NCBI GenBank assembly: GCA_014843695.1
Contig: CM026401.1
Location: forward strand, 31,720,067 to 31,784,066
Direction: 5' to 3'
DNA: 64,000 nt
DNA from: Archivesica marissinica
Lineage: Eukaryota > Mollusca > Bivalvia > Venerida > Vesicomyidae
Part shown: in pieces, positions 15,501 through 30,300 of the stretch
Position numbering within the stretch: the stretch's first letter is position 1
Layout of the letters: every line of letters begins with the position of its first letter
Made by a program: the position numbers and the translations under genes
Notes under the pieces: generated by a model
Database searches by the model: none
What the model was told of the DNA's origin: nothing
What the model saw: only the letters and a program-made list of their open reading frames with translations

Positions 15501-18500
15501 ACATATATACAGTGTATGTTTGTACTTGCAAGCCCATGTAAACATAGATACAGTGTATGTTTGTACTTGCAAGCACATGGACACATAGATACAGTGTATG
15601 TTTGTACTTGTAACCACATGGACACAGATACAGTGTATGTTTGTACTTGCAACCACATGGAAACATAGATACAGTGTATGTTTGTACTTGTAAGCACATG
15701 GAAACATAGATACAGTGTATGTTTGTACTTAAGCACATGGAAACATAGATACAGTGTATGTTTGTACTTAAGCACATGGAAACATAGATACAGTGTATGT
15801 TTGTACTTGCAACCACATGGAAACATAGATACAGTGTATGTTTGTACTTGTAAGCACATGGAAACATAGATACAGTGTATGTTTGTACTTAAGCACATGG
15901 AAACATAGATGCAGTGTATGTTTGTACTTAAGCACATGGAAACATATATACAGTGTATGTGTGTACTTGCAAGCACATGGAAACATAGATACAGTGTATG
16001 TTTGTACTTGCAAGCACATGGAAACATAGATACAGTGTACGTTTGTACTTGTTATCCCATGGAAACATAGATACAGTGTATATTTGTACTTGCAAGCACA
16101 TGGATACATAGATACACTGTATGTTTGTACTTGTAATCACATGGAAACATAGATACAGTGTATATTTGTACTTGCAAGCACATGGATACATAGATACAGT
16201 GTATGTTTGTACTTGTAATCACATGGAAACATAGATACAGTGTATGTTTGTACTTGCAGTCACATGGAAACATAGATACAGTGTATGTTTGTACTTGCAG
16301 TCACATGGAAACATAGATACAGTGTATGTTTGTACTTGCAAGCACATGGACACATAGATACAGTGTATGTTTGTAGTTGTAACCACATGGACACATAGAT
16401 ACAGTGTATGTGTGTACGTTCAGTCACATGGAAACATAGATACAGTGTATGTTTGTACTAGCAAGCACATGGAAACATAGATGCTGCGTATGTTTGTACT
16501 TGCAAGCACATGGACACATAGATACAGTGTATATTTGTACGTGCAGTCACATGGAAACATAGATACAGTGTATGTTAGTACTTGCAAGCACATGGACACA
16601 TAGATACAGTGTATGTTTGTACGTGCAGTCACATGGAAACATAGATACAGTGTATGTTAGTACTTGCAAGCACATGGAAACATAGATACAGTGTATGCTT
16701 GTACTTGTAAGCACATGGAAACATAGATACAGTGTATGTGTGTACTTGCAAGCACATGGAAACATAGATACAGTGTATGTTTGTACTTAAGCACATGGAA
16801 ACATAGATACAGTGTATGTTTGTACTTGCAAGCACATGGACACATAGATACAGTGTATGTTTGTACTTGTAATCACATGGAAACATAGATACAGTGTATG
16901 TTTGTACTTGCAACCACATGGAAACATAGATACAGTGTATGTTTGTACTTGCAAGCACATGGAAACATAGATACAGTGTATGTTTGTACTTAAGCACATG
17001 GAAACATAGATACAGTGTATGTTTGTACTTGCAAGCACATGGAAACATAGATACAGTGTATGTTTGTACTTGCAAGCACATGGAAACATAGATACAGTGT
17101 ATGTTTGTACTTGCAGTCACATGGAAACATAGATACAGTGTATGTTTGTACTTGCAACACATGGAAACATAGATACAGTGTATGTTTGTACTTGCAAGCA
17201 CATGGAAACATAGATACAGTGTATGTTTGTACTTGCAAGCACATGGAAACATAGATACAGTGTATGTTTGTACTTGCAAGCACATGGAAACATAGATACA
17301 GTGTATTTTTGTACTTGCAATCACATGGAAACATAGATACAGTGTATGTTTGTACTTACAAGCACATGGAAACATAGATACAGTGTATGTTTGTACTTGC
17401 AAGCACATGGAAACATAGATACAGTGTATGTTTGTACTTGCAAGCACATGGAAACATAGATACAGTGTATGTTTGTACTTGCAAGCACATGGAAACATAG
17501 ATACAGTGTATGTTTGTACTTGTAACCACATGGAAACATAGATACAGTGTATGTTTGTACTTGCAACCACATGGAAACATAGATACAGTGTATGTTTGTA
17601 CTTGTAAGCACATGGAAACATAGATACAGTGTATGTTTGTACTTAAGCACATGGAAACATAGATACAGTGTATGTTTGTACTTAAGCACATGGAAACATA
17701 GATACAGTGTATGTTTGTACTTGCAAGCACATGGAAACATAGATACAGTGTATGTTTGTACTTGCAACCACATGGAAACATAGATACAGTGTATGTTTGT
17801 ACTTGCAACCACATGGAAACATAGATACAGTGTATGTTTGTACTTGCAAGCACATGGAAACATAGATACAGTGTATGTTTGTACTTAAGCACATGGAAAC
17901 ATAGATACAGTGTATGTTTGTACTTAAGCACATGGAAACATAGATACAGTGTATGTTTGTACTTGCAACCACATGGAAACATAGATACAGTGTATGTTTG
18001 TACTTGTAAGCACATGGAAACATAGATACAGTGTATGTTTGTACTTAAGCACATGGAAACATAGATGCAGTGTATGTTTGTACTTAAGCACATGGAAACA
18101 TATATACAGTGTATGTGTGTACTTGCAAGCACATGGAAACATAGATACAGTGTATGTTTGTACTTGCAAGCACATGGAAACATAGATACAGTGTATGTTT
18201 GTACTTGTTATCCCATGGAAACATAGATACAGTGTATGTTTGTACTTGCAAGCACATGGATACATAGATACAGTGTATGTTTGTACTTGTAATCACATGG
18301 AAACATAGATACAGTGTATATTTGTACTTGCAAGCACATGGATACATAGATACAGTGTATGTTTGTACTTGTAATCACATGGAAACATAGATACAGTGTA
18401 TGTTTGTACTTGCAGTCACATGGAAACATAGATACAGTGTATGTTTGTACTTGCAGTCACATGGAAACATAGATACAGTGTATGTTTGTACTTGCAAGCA

Positions 18501-21500
18501 CATGGACACATAGATACAGTGTATGTTTGTACTTGTAACCACATGGAAACATAGATACAGTGTATGTTTGTACTTGCAACCACATGGAAACATAGATACA
18601 GTGTATGTTTGTACTTGCAAGCACATGGAAACATAGATACAGTGTATGTTTGTACTTGCAAGCACATGGAAACATAGATACAGTGTATGTTTGTACTTGC
18701 AAGCACATGGACACATAGATACAGTGTATGTTTGTACTTGTAACCACATGGACACAGATACAGTGTATGTTTGTACTTGCAACCACATGGAAACATAGAT
18801 ACAGTGTATGTTTGTACTTGTAAGCACATGGAAACATAGATACAGTGTATGTTTGTACTTAAGCACATGGAAACATAGATACAGTGTATGTTTGTACTTA
18901 AGCACATGGAAACATAGATACAGTGTATGTTTGTACTTGCAAGCACATGGAAACATAGATACAGTGTATGTTTGTACTTAAGCACATGGAAACATAGATA
19001 CAGTGTATGTTTGTACTTGCAACCACATGGAAACATAGATACAGTGTATGTTTGTACTTGTAAGCACATGGAAACATAGATACAGTGTATGTTTGTACTT
19101 AAGCACATGGAAACATAGATGCAGTGTATGTTTGTACTTGCAAGCACATGGACACATAGATACAGTGTATGTTTGTAGTTGTAACCACATGGACACATAG
19201 ATACAGTGTATGTGTGTACGTTCAGTCACATGGAAACATAGATACAGTGTATGTTTGTACTAGCAAGCACATGGAAACATAGATGCTGCGTATGTTTGTA
19301 CTTGCAAGCACATGGACACATAGATACAGTGTATATTTGTACGTGCAGTCACATGGAAACATAGATACAGTGTATGTTAGTACTTGCAAGCACATGGACA
19401 CATAGATACAGTGTATGTTTGTACGTGCAGTCACATGGAAACATAGATACAGTGTATGTTAGTACTTGCAAGCACATGGAAACATAGATACAGTGTATGC
19501 TTGTACTTGTAAGCACATGGAAACATAGATACAGTGTATGTGTGTACTTGCAAGCACATGGAAACATAGATACAGTGTATGTTTGTACTTAAGCACATGG
19601 AAACATAGATACAGTGTATGTTTGTACTTGTAATCACATGGACACATAGATACAGTGTATGTTTGTACTTGTAATCACATGGAAACATAGCTACAGTGTA
19701 TGTTTGTACTTGCAACCACATGGAAACATAGATACAGTGTATGTTTGTACTTGCAAGCACATGGAAACATAGATACAGTGTATGTTTGTACTTGCAAGCA
19801 CATGGAAACATAGATACAGTGTAGGTTTGTACTTGCAAGCACATGGAAACATAAATACAGTGTATGTTTGTACTTGCAAGCACATGGAAACATAGATACA
19901 GTGTATGCTTGTACTTGCAGTCACATGGAAACATAGATACAGTGGACGTTTGTACTTGCAACCACATGGAAACATAGATACAGTGTATGTTTGTACTTGC
20001 AAGCACATGGAAACATAGATACAGTGTATGTTTGTACTTGCAAGCACATTGAAACATAGATACAGTGTATGTTTATACTTGCAAGCACATGGAAACATAG
20101 ATACAGTGTACGTTTATACTTGCAAGCACATGGAAACATAGATACAGTGTACGTTTGTACTTGCAAGCACATGGAAACATAGATACAGTGTATGTTTGTA
20201 CTTGCAAGCACATGGAAACATAGATACAGTGTATGTTTGTACTTACAAGCACATGGAAACATAGATACAGTGTATGTTTGTACTTGTAATCACATGGAAA
20301 CATAGATACAGTGTATGTTTGTACTTGCAGTCACATGGAAACATAGATACAGTGTATGTTTGTACTTGCAGTCACATGGAAACATAGATACAGTGTATGT
20401 TTGTACTTGCAAGCACATGGACACATAGATACAGTGTATGTTTGTACTTGTAACCACATGGACACATAGATACAGTGTATGTTTGTACTTGCAACCACAT
20501 GGAAACATAGATACAGTGTATGTTTGTACTTGCAAGCACATGGAAACATATATACAGTGTATGTTTGTACTTGCAAGCCCATGGAAACATAGATACAGTG
20601 TATGTTTGTACTTGCAAGCACATGGACACATAGATACAGTGTATGTTTGTACTTGTAACCACATGGACACATAGATACAGTGTATGTTTGTACTTGCAAC
20701 CACATGGAAACATAGATACAGTGTATGTTTGTACTTGTAAGCACATGGAAACATAGATACAGTGTATGTTTGTACTTAAGCACATGGAAACATAGATACA
20801 GTGTATGTTTGTACTTAAGCACATGGAAACATAGATACAGTGTATGTTTGTACTTGCAACCACATGGAAACATAGATACAGTGTATGTTTGTACTTGTAA
20901 GCACATGGAAACATAGATACAGTGTATGTTTGTACTTAAGCACATGGAAACATAGATGCAGTGTATGTTTGTACTTAAGCACATGGAAACATATATACAG
21001 TGTATGTGTGTACTTGCAAGCACATGGAAACATAGATACAGTGTATGTTTGTACTTGCAAGCACATGGAAACATAGATACAGTGTACGTTTGTACTTGTT
21101 ATCCCATGGAAACATAGATACAGTGTATGTTTGTACTTGCAAGCACATGGATACATAGATACACTGTATGTTTGTACTTGTAATCACATGGAAACATAGA
21201 TACAGTGTATATTTGTACTTGCAAGCACATGGATACATAGATACAGTGTATGTTTGTACTTGTAATCACATGGAAACATAGATACAGTGTATGTTTGTAC
21301 TTGCAGTCACATGGAAACATAGATACAGTGTATGTTTGTACTTGCAGTCACATGGAAACATAGATACAGTGTATGTTTGTACTTGCAAGCACATGGACAC
21401 ATAGATACAGTGTATGTTTGTACTTGTAATCACATGGAAACATAGATACAGTGTATGTTTGTACTTGCAAGCACATGGAAACATAGATACAGTGTATGTT

Positions 21501-23306
21501 TGTACTTGCAAGCACATGGAAACATAGATACAGTGTATGTTTGTACTTGCAAGCACATGGAAACATAGATACAGTGTATGTTTGTACTTGCAAGCACATG
21601 GAAACATAGATACAGTGTATGTTTGTACTTGTAAGCACATGGACACAGATACAGTGTATGTTTGTACTTGCAACCACATGGAAACATAGATACAGTGTAT
21701 GTTTGTACTTGTAAGCACATGGAAACATAGATACAGTGTATGTTTGTACTTAAGCACATGGAAACATAGATACAGTGTATGTTTGTACTTGCAGCACATG
21801 GAAACATAGATACAGTGTATGTTTGTACTTGCAAGCACATGGAAACATAGATACAGTGTATGTTTGTACTTGCAAGCACATGGAAACATAGATACAGTGT
21901 ATGTTTGTACTTGCAAGCACATGGAAACATAGATACAGTGTATGTTTGTACTTGTAAGCACATGGAAACATAGATACAGTGTATGTTTGTACTTAAGCAC
22001 ATGGAAACATAGATACAGTGTATGTTTGTACTTAAGCACATGGAAACATAGATACAGTGTATGTTTGTACTTAAGCACATGGAAACATAGATACAGTGTA
22101 TGTTTGTACTTGCAACCACATGGAAACATAGATACAGTGTATGTTTGTACTTAAGCACATGGAAACATAGATACAGTGTATGTTTGTACTTGCAACCACA
22201 TGGAAACATAGATACAGTGTATGTTTGTACTTGTAAGCACATGGAAACATAGATACAGTGTATGTTTGTACTTAAGCACATGGAAACATAGATGCAGTGT
22301 ATGTTTGTACTTAAGCACATGGATACATATATACAGTGTATGTGTGTACTTGCAAGCACATGGAAACATAGATACAGTGTATGTTTGTACTTGCAAGCAC
22401 ATGGAAACATAGATACAGTGTATGTTTGTACTTACAAGCACATGGAAACATAGATACAGTGTATGTTTGTACTTGTAATCACATGGAAACATAGATACAG
22501 TGTATGTTTGTACTTGTAAGCACATGGAAACATAGATACAGTGTATGTTTGTACTTGTAAGCACATGGAAACATAGATACAGTGTATGTTTGTACTTGCA
22601 AGCACATGGAAACATAGATACAGTTTATGTTTGTACTTGTAATCACATGGAAACATAGATACAGTGTATGTTTGTACTAGCAGTCACATGGAAACATAGA
22701 TACAGTGTATGTTTGTACTTGCAACCACATGGAAACATAGATACAGTGTATGTTTGTACTTGCAACCACATGGAAACATAGATACAGTGTATGTTTGTAC
22801 TAGCAGTCACATGGAAACATAGATACAGTGTATGTTTGTACTTGCAATCACATGGAAACATAGATACAGTGTATGTGTGTACTTGCAAGCACATGGACAC
22901 ATAGATACAGTGTATGTTTGTACTTGCAAGCACATGGAAACATAGATACAGTGTATGTTTGTACTAGCAACCACATGGACACATAGATACAGTGTATGTT
23001 TGTACTTGCAAGCACATGGACACATAGATACAGTGTATGTTTGTACTTGCAACCACATGGAAACATAGATACAGTGTATGTTTGTACTAGCAGTCACATG
23101 GAAACATAGATACAGTGTATGTTTGTACTTGCAAGCACATGGAACATAGATACAGTGTATGTTTGTACTTGCAAGCACATGGAAACATAGATACAGTGTA
23201 TGTTTGTACTAGCAATCACATGGAAACATAGATACAGTGTATGTTTGTACTTGCAAGCACATGGACACATAGATACAGTGTATGTTTGTACTTGCAACCA
23301 CATGGA
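9579..23306. repeat. 41-bp tandem array (about 335 copies) with higher-order structure
   Basis: Monomer of 41 bp, starting atggaaacatagatacagtg and followed by a tatgtttgtacttgcaagcac part, with frequent variant positions (tgcagtcac, tgcaaccac, tgtaatcac, taagcac shortened, gacacatag). Variant monomers recur in blocks: the 14.17-16.3 kb stretch is repeated with offset 5045 near 19.22-21.3 kb, a shorter part with offset 2243 at 16.4 kb, and a 647-bp duplication covers 10.38-11.6 kb. No frame of the minus strand has a stop in the consensus (3 x 41 bp = 41 codons), so long Cys-rich open frames arise. These are not considered genes. The array is cut by the assembly gap. Confidence 0.97.
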
Positions 23307-24306
23307 NNNNNNNNNNNNNNNNNNNNNNNNNNNNNNNNNNNNNNNNNNNNNNNNNNNNNNNNNNNNNNNNNNNNNNNNNNNNNNNNNNNNNNNNNNNNNN
23401 NNNNNNNNNNNNNNNNNNNNNNNNNNNNNNNNNNNNNNNNNNNNNNNNNNNNNNNNNNNNNNNNNNNNNNNNNNNNNNNNNNNNNNNNNNNNNNNNNNNN
23501 NNNNNNNNNNNNNNNNNNNNNNNNNNNNNNNNNNNNNNNNNNNNNNNNNNNNNNNNNNNNNNNNNNNNNNNNNNNNNNNNNNNNNNNNNNNNNNNNNNNN
23601 NNNNNNNNNNNNNNNNNNNNNNNNNNNNNNNNNNNNNNNNNNNNNNNNNNNNNNNNNNNNNNNNNNNNNNNNNNNNNNNNNNNNNNNNNNNNNNNNNNNN
23701 NNNNNNNNNNNNNNNNNNNNNNNNNNNNNNNNNNNNNNNNNNNNNNNNNNNNNNNNNNNNNNNNNNNNNNNNNNNNNNNNNNNNNNNNNNNNNNNNNNNN
23801 NNNNNNNNNNNNNNNNNNNNNNNNNNNNNNNNNNNNNNNNNNNNNNNNNNNNNNNNNNNNNNNNNNNNNNNNNNNNNNNNNNNNNNNNNNNNNNNNNNNN
23901 NNNNNNNNNNNNNNNNNNNNNNNNNNNNNNNNNNNNNNNNNNNNNNNNNNNNNNNNNNNNNNNNNNNNNNNNNNNNNNNNNNNNNNNNNNNNNNNNNNNN
24001 NNNNNNNNNNNNNNNNNNNNNNNNNNNNNNNNNNNNNNNNNNNNNNNNNNNNNNNNNNNNNNNNNNNNNNNNNNNNNNNNNNNNNNNNNNNNNNNNNNNN
24101 NNNNNNNNNNNNNNNNNNNNNNNNNNNNNNNNNNNNNNNNNNNNNNNNNNNNNNNNNNNNNNNNNNNNNNNNNNNNNNNNNNNNNNNNNNNNNNNNNNNN
24201 NNNNNNNNNNNNNNNNNNNNNNNNNNNNNNNNNNNNNNNNNNNNNNNNNNNNNNNNNNNNNNNNNNNNNNNNNNNNNNNNNNNNNNNNNNNNNNNNNNNN
24301 NNNNNN
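23307..24306. other. assembly gap, 1000 N
   Basis: Exactly 1000 undetermined bases separate the 41-bp array from the 36-bp array. The round number suggests a placeholder of unknown true size. Confidence 0.99.
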
Positions 24307-27300
24307 TGTGTACACTATCATCCACATTGGGTATATATAGTTTGTGTACACTATCATCCACATTGGGTATATATAGTTTGTGTACACTATCATCCACATT
24401 GGGTATATATAGTTTGTGTACACTATCATCCACATTGGGTATATATAGTTTGTGTACACTATCATCCACATTGGGTATATATAGTTTGTGTACACTATCA
24501 TCCACATTGGGTATATATAGTTTGTGTGCACTATCATCCACATTGGGTATATATAGTTTGTGTACACTATCATCCACATTGGGTATATATAGTTTGTGTA
24601 CACTATCATCCACATTGGGTATATATAGTTTGTGTACACTATCATCCACATTGGGTATATATAGTTTGTGTGCATCATACACATTGGGTATATATAGTTT
24701 GTGTACACTATCATCCACATTGGGTATATATAGTTTGTGTACACTATCATCCACATTGGGTATATATAGTTTGTGTACACTATCATCCACATTGGGTATA
24801 TATAGTTTGTGTACACTATCATCCACATTGGGTATATATAGTTTGTGTACACTATCATCCACATTGGGTATATATAGTTTGTGTACACTATCATCCACAT
24901 TGGGTATATATAGTTTGTGTACACTATCATCCACATTGGGTATATATAGTTTGTGTACACTATCATCCACATTGGGTATATATAGTTTGTGTACACTATC
25001 ATCCACATTGGGTATATATAGTTTGTGTGCATCATACACATTGGGTATATATAGTTTGTGTACACTATCATCCACATTGGGTATATATAGTTTGTGTACA
25101 CTATCATCCACATTGGGTATATATAGTTTGTGTACACTATCATCCACATTGGGTATATATAGTTTGTGTACACTATCATCCACATTGGGTATATATAGTT
25201 TGTGTACACTATCATCCACATTGGGTATATATAGTTTGTGTACACTATCATCCACATTGGGTATATATAGTTTATGTACACTATAATACACATTGGGTAT
25301 ATATAGTTTGTGTGCACTATCATCCACATTGGGTATATATAGTTTTTGTGAACTATCATCCACATTGGGTATATATAGTTTGTGTGCACTATCATCCATA
25401 TTGGGTATATATAGTTTGTGTACACTATCATCCACATTGGGTATATATAGTTTGTGTACACTATCATCCACATTGGGTATATATAGTTTGTGTACACTAT
25501 CATCCACATTGGGTATATATAGTTTGTGTACACTATCATCCACATTGGGTATATATAGTTTGTGTACACTATCATCCACATTGGGTATATATAGTTTGTG
25601 TACACTATCATCCACATTGGGTATATATAGTTTGTGTACACTATCATCCACATTGGGTATATATAGTTTGTGTACACTATCATCCACATTGGGTATATAT
25701 AGTTTGTGTACACTATCATCCACATTGGGTATATATAGTTTGTGTACACTATCATCCACATTGGGTATATATAGTTTGTGTACACTATCATCCACATTGG
25801 GTATATATAGTTTGTGCACTATCATCCACATTGGGTATATATAGTTTGTGTACACTATCATCCACATTGGGTATATATAGTTTGTGTACACTATCATCCA
25901 CATTGGGTATATATAGTTTGTGTACACTATCATCCACATTGGGTATATATAGTTTGTGTACACTATCATCCACATTGGGTATATATAGTTTGTGTACACT
26001 ATCATCCACATTGGGTATATATAGTTTGTGTACACTATCATCCACATTGGGTATATATAGTTTGTGTACACTATCATCCACATTGGGTATATATAGTTTG
26101 TGTACACTATCATCCACATTGGGTATATATAGTTTGTGTACACTATCATCCACATTGGGTATATATAGTTTGTGTACACTATCATCCACATTGGGTATAT
26201 ATAGTTTGTGTACACTATCATCCACATTGGGTATATATAGTTTGTGTACACTATCATCCACATTGGGTATATATAGTTTGTGTACACTATCATCCACATT
26301 GGGTATATATAGTTTGTGTACACTATCATCCACATTGGGTATATATAGTTTGTGTACACTATCATCCACATTGGGTATATATAGTTTGTGTGCATCATCC
26401 ACATTGGGTATATATAGTTTGTGTACACTATCATCCACATTGGGTATATATAGTTTGTGTACACTATCATCCACATTGGGTATATATAGTTTGTGTACAC
26501 TATCATCCACATTGGGTATATATAGTTTGTGTACACTATCATCCACATTGGGTATATATAGTTTGTGTACACTATCATCCACATTGGGTATATATAGTTT
26601 GTGTACACTATCATCCACATTGGGTATATATAGTTTGTGTACACTATCATCCACATTGGGTATATATAGTTTGTGTACACTATCATCCACATTGGGTATA
26701 TATAGTTTGTGTACACTATCATCCACATTGGGTATATATAGTTTGTGTACACTATCATCCACATTGGGTATATATAGTTTGTGTACACTATCATCCACAT
26801 TGGGTATATATAGTTTGTGTACACTATCATCCACATTGGGTATATATAGTTTGTGTGCACTATCATCCACATTGGGTATATATAGTTTGTGTACACTATC
26901 ATCCACATTGGGTATATATAGTTTGTGTACACTATCATCCACATTGGGTATATATAGTTTGTGTACACTATCATCCACATTGGGTATATATAGTTTGTGT
27001 ACACTATCATCCACATTGGGTATATATAGTTTGTGTACACTATCATCCACATTGGGTATATATAGTTTGTGTACACTATCATCCACATTGGGTATATATA
27101 GTTTGTGTACACTATCATCCACATTGGGTATATATAGTTTGTGTACACTATCATCCACATTGGGTATATATAGTTTGTGTACACTATCATCCACATTGGG
27201 TATATATAGTTTGTGTACACTATCATCCACATTGGGTATATATAGTTTGTGTACACTATCATCCACATTGGGTATATATAGTTTGTGTGCACTATCATCC

Positions 27301-30300
27301 ACATTGGGTATATATGTTTGTCACTAATCCACATTGGGTATATATAGTTTGTGTACACTATCATCCACATTGGGTATATAGTTTGTGTACACTATCATCC
27401 ACATTGGGTATATATAGTTTGTGTACACTATCATCCACATTGGGTATATATAGTTTGTGTACACTATCATCCACATTGGGTATATATAGTTTGTGTACAC
27501 TATCATCCACATTGGGTATATATAGTTTGTGTACACTATCATCCACATTGGGTATATATAGTTTGTGTACACTATCATCCACATTGGGTATATATAGTTT
27601 GTGTACACTATCATCCACATTGGGTATATATAGTTTGTGTACACTATCATCCACATTGGGTATATATAGTTTGTGTGCATCATCACATTGGGTATATATA
27701 GTTTGTGTACACTATCATCCACATTGGGTATATATAGTTTGTGTACACTATCATCCACATTGGGTATATATAGTTTGTGTACACTATCATCCACATTGGG
27801 TATATATAGTTTGTGTACACTATCATCCACATTGGGTATATATAGTTTGTGTACACTATCATCCACATTGGGTATATATAGTTTGTGTACACTATCATCC
27901 ACATTGGGTATATATAGTTTGTGTGCACTATCATCCACATTGGGTATATATAGTTTGTGTACACTATCATCCACATTGGGTATATATAGTTTGTGTGCAC
28001 TATCATCCACATTGGGTATATATAGTTTGTGTACACTATCATCCACATTGGGTATATATAGTTTGTGTACACTATCATCCACATTGGGTATATATAGTTT
28101 GTGTACACTATCATCCACATTGGGTATATATAGTTTGTGTACACTATCATCCACATTGGGTATATATAGTTTGTGTACACTATCATCCACATTGGGTATA
28201 TATAGTTTGTGTACACTATCATCCACATTGGGTATATATAGTTTGTGTACACTATCATCCACATTGGGTATATATAGTTTGTGTACACTATCATCCACAT
28301 TGGGTATATATAGTTTGTGTACACTATCATCCACATTGGGTATATATAGTTTGTGTACACTATCATCCACATTGGGTATATATAGTTTGTGTACACTATC
28401 ATCCACATTGGGTATATATAGTTTGTGTGCATCATACACATTGGGTATATATATTTGTGTACACTATCATCCACATTGGGTATATATAGTTTGTGTACAC
28501 TATCATCCACATTGGGTATATATAGTTTGTGTACACTATCATCCACATTGGGTATATATAGTTTGTGTACACTATCATCCACATTGGGTATATATAGTTT
28601 GTGTACACTATCATCCACATTGGGTATATATAGTTTGTGTACACTATCATCCACATTGGGTATATATAGTTTGTGTACACTATCATCCACATTGGGTATA
28701 TATAGTTTGTGTGCACTATCATCCATATTGGGTATATATAGTTTGTGTACACTATCATCCACATTGGGTATATATAGTTTGTGTGCACTATCATCCACAT
28801 TGGGTATATATAGTTTGTGTGCACTATCATCCACATTGGGTATATATAGTTTGTGTGAACTATCATCCACATTGGGTATATATAGTTTGTGTGCACTAAC
28901 ATCCATATTGGGTATATATAGTTTGTGTACACTATCATCCACATTGGGTATATATAGTTTGTGTGAACTATCATCCACATTGGGTATATATAGTTTGTGT
29001 GCACTAACATCCACATTGGGTATATATAGTTTGTGTGAACTATCATCCACATTGGGTATATATAGTTTGTGTGCACTAACATCCATATTGGGTATATATA
29101 GTTTGTGTACACTATCATCCACATTATGTATATATAGTTTTTGTGAACTATAATACACATTGGGTATATATAGTTTGTGTACACTATCATCCGCATTGGG
29201 TATATATAGTTTGTGTACACTAACATACACATTGGGTATATATAGTTTGTGTACACTATCATCCACATTGGGTATATATAGTTTGTGTACACTATCATCC
29301 ACATTGGGTATATATAGTTTGTGTACACTATCATCCACATTGGGTATATATAGTTTGTGTACACTATCATCCACATTGGGTATATATAGTTTGTGTACAC
29401 TATCATCCACATTGGGTATATATAGTTTGTGTACACTATCATCCACATTGGGTATATATAGTTTGTGTACACTATCATCCACATTGGGTATATATAGTTT
29501 GTGTACACTATCATCCACATTGGGTATATATAGTTTGTGTACACTATCATCCACATTGGGTATATATAGTTTGTGTACACTATCATCCACATTGGGTATA
29601 TATAGTTTGTGTACACTATCATCCACATTGGGTATATATAGTTTGTGTACACTATCATCCACATTGGGTATATATAGTTTGTGTACACTATCATCCACAT
29701 TGGGTATATATAGTTTGTGTACACTATCATCCACATTGGGTATATATAGTTTGTGTACACTATCATCCACATTGGGTATATATAGTTTGTGTACACTATC
29801 ATCCACATTGGGTATATATAGTTTTGTGAACTATCATCCACATTGGGTATATATAGTTTGTGTGCATCATCCACATTGGGTATATATAGTTTGTGTACAC
29901 TATCATCCACATTGGGTATATATAGTTTGTGTGCACTATCATCCACATTGGGTATATATAGTTTGTGTACACTATCATCCACATTGGGTATATATAGTTT
30001 TTGTGAACTATCATCCACATTGGGTATATATAGTTTGTGTGCATCATACACATTGGGTATATACAGTTTGTGTACACTATCATCCACAATGGGTATATAT
30101 AGTTTGTGTACACTATCATCCACATTGGGTATATATAGTTTGTGTGTACTATCATCCACATTGGGTATATATAGTTTGTGTACACTATCATCCACATTGG
30201 GTATATATAGTTTGTGTACACTATCATCCACATTGGGTATATATAGTTTGTGTACACCATCATCCACATTGGATATATATAGTTTGTGTGCATTATCATC

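Noticed and set aside
9759..23300. Many 60-330 codon minus-strand frames with Cys-rich repeats
   Set aside because: They follow from the 41-bp monomer having no stop in any minus-strand frame; shortened monomers shift the frame repeatedly, so there is no frame conservation.
23200..27327. Very long open frames (up to about 1380 codons) across the gap and the 36-bp array
   Set aside because: They run through 1000 N and a 36-bp repeat whose length is a multiple of 3; mutually exclusive frames on both strands are equally long.
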